A stretch of DNA of 49,824 nucleotides, from positions 1-49,824 of the forward strand of contig NZ_JAMYJR010000045.1 in NCBI RefSeq assembly GCF_024137025.1, in the 5' to 3' direction. Made by a program: the position numbers and the translations under genes. Positions 35,947 to 43,819 of this stretch are shown here, piece after piece. This DNA is from Paractinoplanes aksuensis. Lineage in GTDB: Bacteria; Actinomycetota; Actinomycetes; Mycobacteriales; Micromonosporaceae. The notes below the pieces were generated by a model. That model was not told the origin of the DNA. It worked only from the letters and a program-made list of their open reading frames with translations, and made no database searches. Each line of letters begins with the position of its first letter. The stretch's first letter is position 1.

Positions 35947-36714
35947 GTGTCTGGATTGCTGGCCGGTAAGCGGCTGCTCATCACCGGTGTGATCACCGAC
36001 GCCTCGATCGCGTTCGCGGCGGCCCGGATCGCCCAGGAGAACGGGGCCAAGGTCGTGCTGACCGGCTTCGGCCGGATGTCGCTGGTCGAGCGGATCGCCA
36101 AGCGCCTGCCCGAGCCGCCGCCGGTGATCGAGCTCGACGTGACCGACCCCGAGCACCTGGCCGCCCTGCCGGACAAGGTGCGCGAGCACGTGGACGGGCT
36201 GGACGGCGTGCTGCACTCGATCGCGTTCGGGCCGCAGAGCGTGCTGGGCGGCGAGTTCCTCAACGCGCAGTGGGAGGACGTGTCGAAGGCCCTGCAGGTC
36301 TCGACGTACTCGTACCAGTCTTTGGCGGTGGCCTGTCTGCCGCTCATGCAGCCCGGTGGCAGCATCGTCGGCCTGACCTTCGACGCGACCAAGGCGTGGC
36401 CGGTCTACGACTGGATGGGCGTGGCCAAGGCGGGCCTGGAGTCGGCCAACCGCTACCTGGCCCTGCACCTGGGCAGCAAGGGCATCCGCAGCAACCTGGT
36501 GTCGGCCGGTCCGCTGCGCACGATGGCGGCCAAGTCGATCCCCGGGTTCGAGCAGTTCGAGGACGCGTGGGCCAACCGGGCGCCGCTGGGCTGGGACCTG
36601 CACGACACCACGGCCACCGGCAAGGCCATCTGCGCCCTGCTGTCGGACTGGTTCCCGGCTACTACGGGTGAGGTTGTACACGTCGACGGGGGCTATCACG
36701 CGTTGGGTGCGTGA
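35947..36714 (+). CDS. fabI: Enoyl-ACP reductase (InhA-like FabI)
   Basis: 255 residues. It carries out the last, NADH-dependent reduction of each elongation cycle. The N-terminal LLITGVITDASIAFAAARIA replaces the glycine-rich loop of ordinary SDRs, as in InhA. SIAFGPQSVLGG and the Tyr/Lys pair in VYDWMGVAKAGLESANRYLA fit the FabI YxxxxxxK catalytic arrangement. VHVDGGYHALG ends the protein. AAGGAG lies about 9 bp upstream. It is the InhA-type target enzyme of isoniazid and triclosan in relatives. Confidence 0.96.
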   Translation: MSGLLAGKRLLITGVITDASIAFAAARIAQENGAKVVLTGFGRMSLVERIAKRLPEPPPVIELDVTDPEHLAALPDKVREHVDGLDGVLHSIAFGPQSVLGGEFLNAQWEDVSKALQVSTYSYQSLAVACLPLMQPGGSIVGLTFDATKAWPVYDWMGVAKAGLESANRYLALHLGSKGIRSNLVSAGPLRTMAAKSIPGFEQFEDAWANRAPLGWDLHDTTATGKAICALLSDWFPATTGEVVHVDGGYHALGA

Positions 36715-36733
36715 TACGGGGCAGTATGGACGT

Positions 36734-37732
36734 GTGGTCTACGACGCCTTCGTCCTGCTGTCCTTCGGTGGTCCCGAGAAGCCCGATGACGTGATGCCGT
36801 TCCTGCGCAACGTGGTGCGCGGGCGTGGCGTTCCCGACGAGCGCCTGGCCGAGGTGGCGGAGCACTATTACCACTTCGGCGGCGTCTCGCCGATCAACCA
36901 GCAGAACCGTGATCTGCTGGCCGCCATCAAAAAAGAGATCGACCTGCCGGCGTACTGGGGCAACCGCAACTGGCACCCCATGCTGGCCGACACGGTGGCG
37001 CAGATGCGCGACGACGGCGTGAAGCACGCCCTCGGCTTCGCCACCAGCGCGTACGGCGGGTATTCGTCGTGCAAGCAGTACTGGGAGGACATCGCGAAGG
37101 CCCGGGCCGAGGTCGGTCCGGGTGCGCCGGTGATTTCGAAGCTGCGCCAGTTCTGGGATCACCCCGGCTTCGTCGGGCCGCATCAGAACGCCGTACGGGC
37201 CGCGCTGGCGACCTTGGACGAGAGCCGGCGCGAGACGACGCGGCTGGTCTTCACCGCCCACTCGATCCCGGTCAGCATGGCGAAGACCGCGGGCCCGACC
37301 GGTGGGCGTTACGAGGCCCAGCTGCACGAGACGGCCCGCCTGGTCGCCGGGCACGACGACTGGGACCTGGTGTGGCAGAGCCGCTCCGGCCCGCCGCAGG
37401 TGCCGTGGCTCGAGCCCGACATCAACGACCACCTCGAGGTCTTGCAGCAGCGCGGCGTCACCGACGTCGTGGTCAGCCCGATCGGGTTCGTCTCCGACCA
37501 CCTCGAGGTGCTCTGGGACCTCGACAACGAGGCAGCCGACACCGCCAAACGGCTCGGCCTCGGGTACGCGCGCGCGGCCACCCCCGGCACCGATCCGCAG
37601 TTCGTCACGATGGTGCGCGAACTCGTGCAGGAGCGGACCGACGGCGCCCCGCTGCAGCGGCTCGGTACGCTGCCGGTCTGGGACGACTGCCCGGTCCCGT
37701 GCTGCCCACCTCCACAGCGACGAGGAGCATGA
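36734..37732 (+). CDS. cpfC: Coproporphyrin ferrochelatase
   Basis: 332 residues from a GTG. It inserts iron into coproporphyrin III in the Gram-positive haem pathway (formerly HemH). Family motifs are AFVLLSFGGPEKP, HFGGVSPINQQNRDLL, the catalytic His in FTAHSIPVSM, and SPIGFVSDHLEVLWDLDNEA. Cys113 in YSSCKQYWEDIA and Cys319, 323 and 324 in DDCPVPCCPPP match the four-cysteine layout of actinobacterial ferrochelatases that hold a [2Fe-2S] cluster. The start fits homologues; GTG 36707 is an alternative overlapping fabI. The next gene overlaps by one base. Confidence 0.93.
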   Translation: MVYDAFVLLSFGGPEKPDDVMPFLRNVVRGRGVPDERLAEVAEHYYHFGGVSPINQQNRDLLAAIKKEIDLPAYWGNRNWHPMLADTVAQMRDDGVKHALGFATSAYGGYSSCKQYWEDIAKARAEVGPGAPVISKLRQFWDHPGFVGPHQNAVRAALATLDESRRETTRLVFTAHSIPVSMAKTAGPTGGRYEAQLHETARLVAGHDDWDLVWQSRSGPPQVPWLEPDINDHLEVLQQRGVTDVVVSPIGFVSDHLEVLWDLDNEAADTAKRLGLGYARAATPGTDPQFVTMVRELVQERTDGAPLQRLGTLPVWDDCPVPCCPPPQRRGA

Positions 37733-38511
37733 TGACTGAGCGCAAGGCCATCGAGAGCTGGCTCACCGACATGGACGGCGTTCTCGTCCACGAGGGTGTG
37801 CCGGTGCCGGGCGCCCCCGAGTTCGTCAACCGGATGAAGACGTCCGGCAAGCCCTTCCTGATCCTGACCAACAACTCGATCTACACGCCGCGCGACCTGC
37901 AGGCCCGGCTCACCCGCATGGGCTTCGACGTGCCCGAGCAGTCGATCTGGACGGCCGCCCTGGCCACGGCCCAGTTCCTGGCCGACCAGCGGCCGGGCGG
38001 CACGGCGTACGTCATCGGCGAGGCCGGCCTGACCACGGCCATGCACGCGGCGGGGTACGTACTGACCGAGTTCGACCCCGACTACGTGGTGCTCGGCGAG
38101 ACCCGCACCTACAGCTTCGAGGCGATCACCAAGGCCATTCGGCTGATCGACGGCGGCGCCCGTTTCATCTGTACGAACCCGGACGCGACGGGCCCGTCCA
38201 ACGAGGGCGCGCTGCCCGCCGCCGGCTCGGTGGCTGCCATGATCTCGAAGGCGACCGGCGTCGACCCGTACTTCGTGGGCAAGCCCAATCCGATGATGAT
38301 GCGCTCGGCCCTGAACGTCATCGGCGGCCACAGCGAGAGCACGGCCATGATCGGCGACCGGATGGACACCGACATCCTGTGCGGGCTCGAGGCCGGTCTC
38401 GAGACGATTCTCGTGCTCACCGGAATCAGCACGCGGGAAGAGGCGGAGCGGTATCCGTTCCGCCCGTCGCGCATTCTCGACTCGGTGGCCGACCTGATCG
38501 GCGAGATCTGA
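37732..38511 (+). CDS. HAD-IIA (NagD-like) phosphatase
   Basis: 259 residues. The second ATG of ATGATG is used because GAGGAG is then five bases away. Motif I is WLTDMDGVLVHEG with both Asp residues, motif II FLILTNNS, the Lys is in FVGKPNPMMM, and motif IV is MIGDRMDTDILCG. The C2 cap and length fit the NagD family that dephosphorylates sugar phosphates and nucleotides; the substrate is not predictable. It is probably cotranscribed with cpfC. Confidence 0.93.
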   Translation: MTERKAIESWLTDMDGVLVHEGVPVPGAPEFVNRMKTSGKPFLILTNNSIYTPRDLQARLTRMGFDVPEQSIWTAALATAQFLADQRPGGTAYVIGEAGLTTAMHAAGYVLTEFDPDYVVLGETRTYSFEAITKAIRLIDGGARFICTNPDATGPSNEGALPAAGSVAAMISKATGVDPYFVGKPNPMMMRSALNVIGGHSESTAMIGDRMDTDILCGLEAGLETILVLTGISTREEAERYPFRPSRILDSVADLIGEI

Positions 38512-38515
38512 CGCC

Positions 38516-38914
38516 ATGGGCCACCCGGTCATGTTCGACGATCAAGATCCAATGCTTTCCCGCGTACGGGAACTGGCCCTGGACTTTCCGGACGCGGCCG
38601 AGAAGGTGTCGCACGGCATTCCGGCGTTCTACACGACCAAAGTGTTCGCGTATTACGGCGGCAGCATCAAGGTCGACGGCGAGTACGAGCGGCACAGCCA
38701 GTCGCTGCTCGTGCTGCTCGACCCCGACGAGCGGGCGGCGATGGTGGACGATCCGCGGTGCTACCGGCCGGCCTACCTAGCGCCGTCGGGCTGGCTCGGC
38801 ATCGATCTCGGCCCCGACACCGACTGGGCCGAGATCGAGGAGCTGCTCGACGCCAGTTATCGGCTGACCGCGGGTAAGCGGCGGGTGGCCCGCCTCGACG
38901 CTGCTAAGGAATGA
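38516..38914 (+). CDS. MmcQ/YjbR family protein
   Basis: 132 residues, typical for the family. It shows LALDFPDAAEKVSHGIPAFY, where the family has a conserved PE..E....G.P.F pattern, then KVFAYYGGSI and a C-terminal LAPSGWLGIDL and LLDASYRLTAGKR. Proteins with this CyaY-like fold are often called DNA-binding, but the evidence is thin. It follows the HAD gene by 4 bp and overlaps the convergent hydrolase gene by 11 bp. Confidence 0.88.
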   Translation: MGHPVMFDDQDPMLSRVRELALDFPDAAEKVSHGIPAFYTTKVFAYYGGSIKVDGEYERHSQSLLVLLDPDERAAMVDDPRCYRPAYLAPSGWLGIDLGPDTDWAEIEELLDASYRLTAGKRRVARLDAAKE

Positions 38915-39431
38915 GCCGGTTCAACAGCGGGAACTCGTCGTAGGGCTGGCCGTAGTCGCCGAAGTGGCCGTCGTCGCGCACGATCTGGGTGCCGCCGAGG
39001 CGGGTGAACATGGCCCGGCCCTGATGCTCGTCACATCCGTACGGGTCGATGCGGGAATTGATGAAAACGAGCTCGCCGCCGTTGGCGCGAATGGTGTCCC
39101 AGTCGTAGTCGGCCTGCAGCACGGGCTCGTCGGCGTCGTTGGGGCGGGTGCAATAGCCGGCGACGAGAACCGCCTGGCCGACGCGGACGTGTTCGAGCAG
39201 GGCCAGCAGCAGGGCGGCGCCGCCGGAATGGCCGACCAGCACGGTGTTCTCGTCGAAACGGTGCGCTTCGAGGACGCTGGGCAGTAACTCGGCGACCGGC
39301 TCGACGTTGAGCCCGGGGTAATGGGGAACTTCGACTTCGTACGCCCGCTCGGTCAGCTGTGCCGCGAGCCAGGGGTACCAGGCCACGCCCGGATTGGCGC
39401 CCGTGCCGTGAAAGATGATCGCTCTTCGCAT
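38904..39431 (-). CDS. RBBP9/YdeN-type alpha/beta hydrolase
   Basis: 175 residues. The opening AIIFHGTGANPGVAWYPWLA supplies the oxyanion loop, and the nucleophile elbow is TVLVGHSGGAALLLALL. The acid is likely in FINSRIDPYGC and the His in DDGHFGDYG, completing a Ser-Asp-His triad. This single-domain family (RBBP9) includes small serine hydrolases and esterases. The substrate is unknown. It is divergent from the L,D-transpeptidase gene, 43 bp away. Confidence 0.9.
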   Translation of the reverse strand: MRRAIIFHGTGANPGVAWYPWLAAQLTERAYEVEVPHYPGLNVEPVAELLPSVLEAHRFDENTVLVGHSGGAALLLALLEHVRVGQAVLVAGYCTRPNDADEPVLQADYDWDTIRANGGELVFINSRIDPYGCDEHQGRAMFTRLGGTQIVRDDGHFGDYGQPYDEFPLLNRLIP

Positions 39432-39474
39432 CGGGGCATTCTCGCAGGCGATCGAATTGTCCTAGTGTGGTGGC

Positions 39475-40305
39475 ATGTACACCCGTAGGGCGGTGGCGGG
39501 TGGGCTGCTCGCGGTCGCCCTGGGCGCGACGGCAGCGGCGGCCGCCACGCGCGACGAGGGCCACGGGACGCTGGCCGTGCGCCAGATCCCGGCCGCCGTC
39601 GTGCCCGCGCGGCCGGTGCCCGAGGCGACTCCGGCCCCGCCCGGTCTGCCCAAGATCTCGTACTGGAATGCCGCCCCGGGGTTTCCGCGCGACCCGGCTC
39701 CGCACTCGCTCGAAGCGGTCACCGAAGGCTTGCGGCCGCACGGGAAGGCCGCTCTCTACGATGCACCCGGCGGCCGGGCGCGCGCGTTCCTGCCCCGCAG
39801 CATCAGCGGCCTGCCGACCACAGCGCCGATCGTCGCGCGGGAGCCGGGGTGGCTGGGCGTGCTCGTCCCGTCGATCAACCGTCGCATCGGGTGGGTGCCG
39901 GTCAGCGCCGGGACGGTGCACCCGCTGCGCGACCAGCTCGTCGTCGACCTCAGCGAGCGGCGACTCACCTGGCGGCACAACGGGAAGCCGCGCGGCGACT
40001 GGGAGGTGGCGATCGGTTCCTCGCGGACGCCCACACCACTCGGCCGCACCTACGTGATGGGCCGGACCATCACCAACGGACACGTGTACGCCGGGCTCGA
40101 CGCGCTGGTGCTCGGCGCGATCCCCGACGACCGCGACGCGCTGTCGGCCTCGCTGCGCAACGGGCACACCGCGATCCACGCGTGGAACGACGAGTCGGCC
40201 TTCGGGCGGAGCATCTCCAACGGCTGCATCCGCATGCCGCCGGACGCGCAGCGCACCCTGCTGCGTCACATCCCCGAGGGCGTCGTGCTCACCGTGGTGG
40301 AGTGA
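39475..40305 (+). CDS. Secreted L,D-transpeptidase
   Basis: 276 residues. A signal peptide (RRAVAGGLLAVALGATAAAA) leads to a Pro/Ala-rich linker, a beta-rich SH3-like segment and a C-terminal YkuD domain. The catalytic motif is HTAIHAWNDESAF and SNGCIRM, with Cys as nucleophile and His before it. It would form 3-3 cross-links in peptidoglycan or attach proteins outside the membrane. The ATG follows directly on a short intergenic region with no clear ribosome-binding site. Confidence 0.92.
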   Translation: MYTRRAVAGGLLAVALGATAAAAATRDEGHGTLAVRQIPAAVVPARPVPEATPAPPGLPKISYWNAAPGFPRDPAPHSLEAVTEGLRPHGKAALYDAPGGRARAFLPRSISGLPTTAPIVAREPGWLGVLVPSINRRIGWVPVSAGTVHPLRDQLVVDLSERRLTWRHNGKPRGDWEVAIGSSRTPTPLGRTYVMGRTITNGHVYAGLDALVLGAIPDDRDALSASLRNGHTAIHAWNDESAFGRSISNGCIRMPPDAQRTLLRHIPEGVVLTVVE

Positions 40306-40597
40306 CGTCCGCCGTCCGCAACCAGGTCGCCTTGGCCGCGGCCCGCTCCTCATCGGCGCCGGCCGCCCGCAACAGTTCCAGCACCGGCCAGTACGAAACG
40401 GTCTGGGCCTGACTGCCGGCCATCACCTTGTGCAGGTAGTCGCCCAGCACGTCCCCGAGCACCAACCGGTCCCGGGTGAGTTCGCGCAGCGCGGGCAGAG
40501 CGTCCGAGTAGTCGTCAGCCGGCCCGAGCCCCTCGAGCATCGCGGCGACGCGGGCGGCCAGCGTGCGCTGATCCTCGTCCAGTTCCGGCTTCTGCAT
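40289..40597 (-). CDS. Conserved helical protein of unknown function
   Basis: 102 residues. The sequence ELDEDQRTLAARVAAMLEGL, then DALPALRELTRDRLVLGDVL and HKVMAGSQAQTVSYWPVLEL, predicts an all-helical protein. I do not recognise the family. Codon use is normal for the genome and it overlaps the end of the L,D-transpeptidase gene by 17 bp. The start is the ATG encoding MQKPEL. No operon partner: the next gene upstream on the same strand ends before 40685. Confidence 0.7.
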   Translation of the reverse strand: MQKPELDEDQRTLAARVAAMLEGLGPADDYSDALPALRELTRDRLVLGDVLGDYLHKVMAGSQAQTVSYWPVLELLRAAGADEERAAAKATWLRTADVTPPR

Positions 40598-40684
40598 GTC
40601 GTCAACGTAAGGGGCCGGGCCAACCCACGCCTACGAAACGAACGTGAGCCGGGTCGCGTGAGGCGCCGGCCACGAGGTGCAGGC

Positions 40685-41215
40685 TCAGGAATCGCGCAAC
40701 CCGACCGAGTCGTAGTCCCAGAACGTGGCCGAGTAGACGAGCGTGCCCGTCATCCACGGCTCGTAGGCCGTCAGCGGGTAGACCTGGAACGCGACGTCCG
40801 GGATGCGCAGCGACGGCTTGCGGAAGCCGAGCTCGCCGCCCGCGCGGAAACCTGCCTTCGAGTAGTACGCGGGATCGCCCTCGAGGAAGACCAGCGGCAC
40901 GCGCTGCTCGTCGGCGATCCGCAGGCCGTGCTCGATCAACGCCCGGCCCACGCCCTGCCGCTGACGGGCGGGCAGGACGGACAGCGGGCTGAGCACCCAC
41001 ACGTCGACCAGGCGCGACGGCGCGTCGAGCAGGCTGCGGGTGAACATGACGTTCCCGGCGACCTGTCCGTCGACTTCGGCCACGAGCGACAGCAGCGCGG
41101 GATCATCCCGTTTGAGCGCCGCCACCAGCTCGACGATCTTCTCGCCGTCCGCGCCGAAGGCCGCCCGATGCACGCCGGCAACGTCGTCCCCGTCCCGCTC
41201 CGCTCGAATCTCCAT
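40685..41215 (-). CDS. GNAT-family N-acetyltransferase
   Basis: 176 residues from the ATG encoding MEIRAERDGD. The acetyl-CoA loop is in LSVLPARQRQGVGRALIEHG (family Q/RxxGxG/A), followed by VPLVFLEGDPAYYSKAGFRA, which is characteristic of the YhbS-like GNAT group. The substrate is unknown. The open frame extends further upstream, but the extension overlaps the divergent Nudix start. It is separated from its neighbour by 56 bp. Confidence 0.9.
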   Translation of the reverse strand: MEIRAERDGDDVAGVHRAAFGADGEKIVELVAALKRDDPALLSLVAEVDGQVAGNVMFTRSLLDAPSRLVDVWVLSPLSVLPARQRQGVGRALIEHGLRIADEQRVPLVFLEGDPAYYSKAGFRAGGELGFRKPSLRIPDVAFQVYPLTAYEPWMTGTLVYSATFWDYDSVGLRDS

Positions 41216-41271
41216 GGCCGGCAGGCTAGCCGTCGCGTGGGTTCCCGCGCTTGTCGATTTAGGCTCGCCGG

Positions 41272-41676
41272 GTGACAAGCGAAGTGATCGCCGCTGCCTG
41301 GGTCCACGTGCGAGACCGCCGCGTGCTGGTGGTGCGGCCGGACGGGCTGGACGCCTTCTATCTGCCCGGCGGCAAACCCGAACCCTTCGAGACGTACGCC
41401 GAAGCGGCCGCCCGTGAGACCCGCGAGGAGGTCGGCCTGGTGGTCGACCCGGCCGACCTCACCCTGTTCGCCGAGATCGTCGCGCCCGCCCACAACCGTC
41501 CGCCGGGGACGACCGTACGCCTGATCTGTTTCATCGGTGGCAAGCCCGACGAGACGCCGGTGGCGGCCAACGAGATCGCGGAGCTGGCCTGGTTCACCTC
41601 GGCCGACGCCGGGCGCTGCGCCCCGGCGATCCAGCGGCTGGTCGCCGAACTGGTGGCCGCCGGCCTGATCAGCTGA
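41272..41676 (+). CDS. Nudix hydrolase
   Basis: 134 residues from a GTG. The complete Nudix box runs from GGKPEPFETYAEAAA to RETREEVGL, with the metal-binding RE..EE. It hydrolyses a nucleoside diphosphate linked to another group; the subfamily cannot be fixed. Its 3' end overlaps the convergent second Nudix gene by 8 bp. No transport or biosynthesis context helps. Confidence 0.92.
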   Translation: MTSEVIAAAWVHVRDRRVLVVRPDGLDAFYLPGGKPEPFETYAEAAARETREEVGLVVDPADLTLFAEIVAPAHNRPPGTTVRLICFIGGKPDETPVAANEIAELAWFTSADAGRCAPAIQRLVAELVAAGLIS

Positions 41677-42154
41677 AGAAGCGGGCCGCGACGGCGGTGT
41701 GGAGGCTGAAGCCGAGTTCGACCGGGCCTTTCAGGACTTCCCAGCCGTACGTCTCGTTGTTGGGTTCGGGTGGGGGCATCTCGTCGGCTGAGGCGAGTGG
41801 TGGGAACAAGGCGAACACGAGCAGTGTGCTGTCGGGGGCGCTGATCGTGTCGAACAGGGAGGCTGTTGCGGGGTCGGCCCTGAGGGCGGTTTCCTCGCGT
41901 AGCTCGCGGGCGGCGGCGTCCTGCCAGGACTCGCCGTAGTCGATGAAGCCGCCGGGCAGGGCCAGCCGTTCCTGAGCGGGTGGGACGGCCCGGCGGACGA
42001 CCAGCAGGCCGGCGCCGACGGGTTGCAGGGCGACCGCCACCGGGGTCGGATTTCGGTACGTCGTCTCGCCGCAGGCGGTGCAGCGGCGCGGCCACGGCTG
42101 GCCCGGGACGAAGCGGGCGCCGCAGAACGTGCAGTGCTTGGTGCGGTCAGGCAT
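41669..42154 (-). CDS. Nudix hydrolase with N-terminal zinc ribbon
   Basis: 161 residues. A zinc ribbon of two CxxC knuckles (CTFC at about 8-11 and CTAC at about 25-28) leads into a Nudix box: GGFIDYGESWQDAAARELRE followed by ETAL. The conserved Gly of the box ending is changed to Ala-Leu. The ribbon-Nudix layout resembles NudC NADH pyrophosphatases but lacks their SQPWPFPxS motif. Its ATG overlaps the stop of the upstream conserved gene. Confidence 0.9.
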   Translation of the reverse strand: MPDRTKHCTFCGARFVPGQPWPRRCTACGETTYRNPTPVAVALQPVGAGLLVVRRAVPPAQERLALPGGFIDYGESWQDAAARELREETALRADPATASLFDTISAPDSTLLVFALFPPLASADEMPPPEPNNETYGWEVLKGPVELGFSLHTAVAARFFS

Positions 42155-42929
42155 GCAGCGGCGAGTTGCACGCGGCGACCAGGGCCTGGCGGCACGCGTC
42201 CATCAGGGGGCGCAGCGCGGCGTCGCGTTGCTGGGCCTCGTAGCCGTTGATGGCGCCGCCGGGGGCGTTGGTCGAGGCCAGCGCGAGCACCTGGTCGAGC
42301 ACCGAGGCGCGGGCGAACAGGCGGCGGGCCCGCGGGTCGAAGCCGGGCGGCAGCGTGGCCGTGCTGTCGGGGCGGCGCAACGCTTGCAGGGCGCCGGCCA
42401 GCTCGGGTTTCCACTGGGCCACGTCGAGCTTCGTCAGCTGGCTGGTCGCCTCGCCCAGGGCCAGGGTCAGCTCGCCCTCGGCCTCGGCCGCGCCCATCTG
42501 GAAGACCGGGCGGTAATTCTCGACCGGGAACCAGCGCCACAGCACGGTTTCGAACTCGACGCCGGAACCGGAGACGTGCCGGCGCACCTCGGGCACGACA
42601 CCGAAGCCGGAGGTCATCACGGCCTCGCCGGCCAGCATGGCGGCGCCGGTGAGCGGGCCCGGGCCGGGCAGGCCGCGCGGGTCGCCGGGGGCGGGCAGCA
42701 CGAGCCGGATGTCGTCGGGGTGCACCTTGGCGAAGGCCGGCAGGCCCTGCGGCAGCGGCACGTCGGTCCACGTGCCGGGCACGTCGGCGACGAGGTGTTC
42801 CTCGTCGCGGGCGATCTCGTCGGCCAGCTCGTCGAAGGGGGCGAGCCCGGCGCGCCAGGCGCGCACCCAGGCCACGAACCGGGTGGAGCGCCGCGCGACG
42901 AGGGTGGCCGCATCTGCTGCGGGGGACAT
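42147..42929 (-). CDS. Conserved actinobacterial protein of unknown function
   Basis: 260 residues from the ATG encoding MSPAADAA. Visible segments include RFVAWVRAWRAGLAPFDELA, VHPDDIRLVLPAPGDPRGLP and VLWRWFPVENYRPVFQMGAA. I do not recognise a named family or catalytic motif. It is soluble, with no membrane segment. The downstream Nudix gene overlaps by 8 bp, so they are probably cotranscribed. It is divergent from DUF3097 with an 89-bp gap. Confidence 0.78.
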   Translation of the reverse strand: MSPAADAATLVARRSTRFVAWVRAWRAGLAPFDELADEIARDEEHLVADVPGTWTDVPLPQGLPAFAKVHPDDIRLVLPAPGDPRGLPGPGPLTGAAMLAGEAVMTSGFGVVPEVRRHVSGSGVEFETVLWRWFPVENYRPVFQMGAAEAEGELTLALGEATSQLTKLDVAQWKPELAGALQALRRPDSTATLPPGFDPRARRLFARASVLDQVLALASTNAPGGAINGYEAQQRDAALRPLMDACRQALVAACNSPLHA

Positions 42930-43018
42930 GCGAGCAAGGGTACGTGCCCGCCGGGAACCTTGTCTCGGCCGGAGAGTCAGAAACGCCGTGTCCCAACGCA
43001 CGGGTTACGGTGCCTTGC

Positions 43019-43819
43019 ATGTATGGGGAGGACGTGCTCAAAGGGGAGTGGCGGCGCCGGCGGGTCGTGCCCGAGGTGGACGCCGAACGCGACCTGGTCG
43101 TGGAGGACGCGGATTCGGGGTTCTGCGGGGCGGTCGTCGGCTTCGAGCTCGGCGCGGTCGTGCTCGAGGACAGGCACGGCAAGCGGCGCAATTTCCCGCT
43201 GGAGCCGGCCGCTTTCCTGCTCGACGGGCAGACGGTGACGTTGCGCCGGCCCGCCGCGGCGCCCGCGCAGGCCCAGCGGAAGGTGACGGCGTCGGGGTCG
43301 GTCGCCGTCGACGGGGTGCGGGCCCAGGTGGCCAAGGCGAGCCGGATCTGGGTCGAGGGCGTCCACGACGCCGCCCTGGTCGAGCGGATCTGGGGCGACG
43401 ACCTGCGCATCGAGGGCATCGTGGTCGAGCCCCTGGACGGGATCGACGACCTGGCCGGCGCGGTGCGGGAGTTCCGGCCGGGGCCGCAGCGGCGGTTGGG
43501 CGTACTCGTGGATCATCTGGTCGCGGGCAGCAAGGAGAGCCGGATCGTGGCCGCCGTGACCGACCCGGACGTGCTGGTCACCGGGCATCCGTACGTCGAC
43601 ATCTGGCAGGCCGTGAAGCCGGAGCGGGTCGGACTGCAGAAATGGCCGGTGATCCCGCCCGGGCAGCCCTGGAAAGAGGGCATCTGCAAGGCGGTGGGCG
43701 TCCGGGAACCGTACGACATGTGGCGGCGCATCTTGTCGTCCGTGAGCAGCTACAAGGACGTCGAGACGCCGCTCATCAACTCGATGGAGCGCCTGATCGA
43801 CTTCGTCACCGTGCCATGA
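43019..43819 (+). CDS. DUF3097 family protein
   Basis: 266 residues beginning MYGEDVLKGEWRRRRVVPEV, characteristic of the actinobacterial DUF3097 family. After a beta-rich N-terminal part comes SRIWVEGVHDAALVERIWGD and later LGVLVDHLVAGSKESRIVAA. The WVEG.HDA and VDHL segments are arranged like a TOPRIM domain (Glu, then DxD-like). That resemblance is my inference. Function is unknown. The longer upstream frame would run into the divergent gene's leader. Confidence 0.87.
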   Translation: MYGEDVLKGEWRRRRVVPEVDAERDLVVEDADSGFCGAVVGFELGAVVLEDRHGKRRNFPLEPAAFLLDGQTVTLRRPAAAPAQAQRKVTASGSVAVDGVRAQVAKASRIWVEGVHDAALVERIWGDDLRIEGIVVEPLDGIDDLAGAVREFRPGPQRRLGVLVDHLVAGSKESRIVAAVTDPDVLVTGHPYVDIWQAVKPERVGLQKWPVIPPGQPWKEGICKAVGVREPYDMWRRILSSVSSYKDVETPLINSMERLIDFVTVP

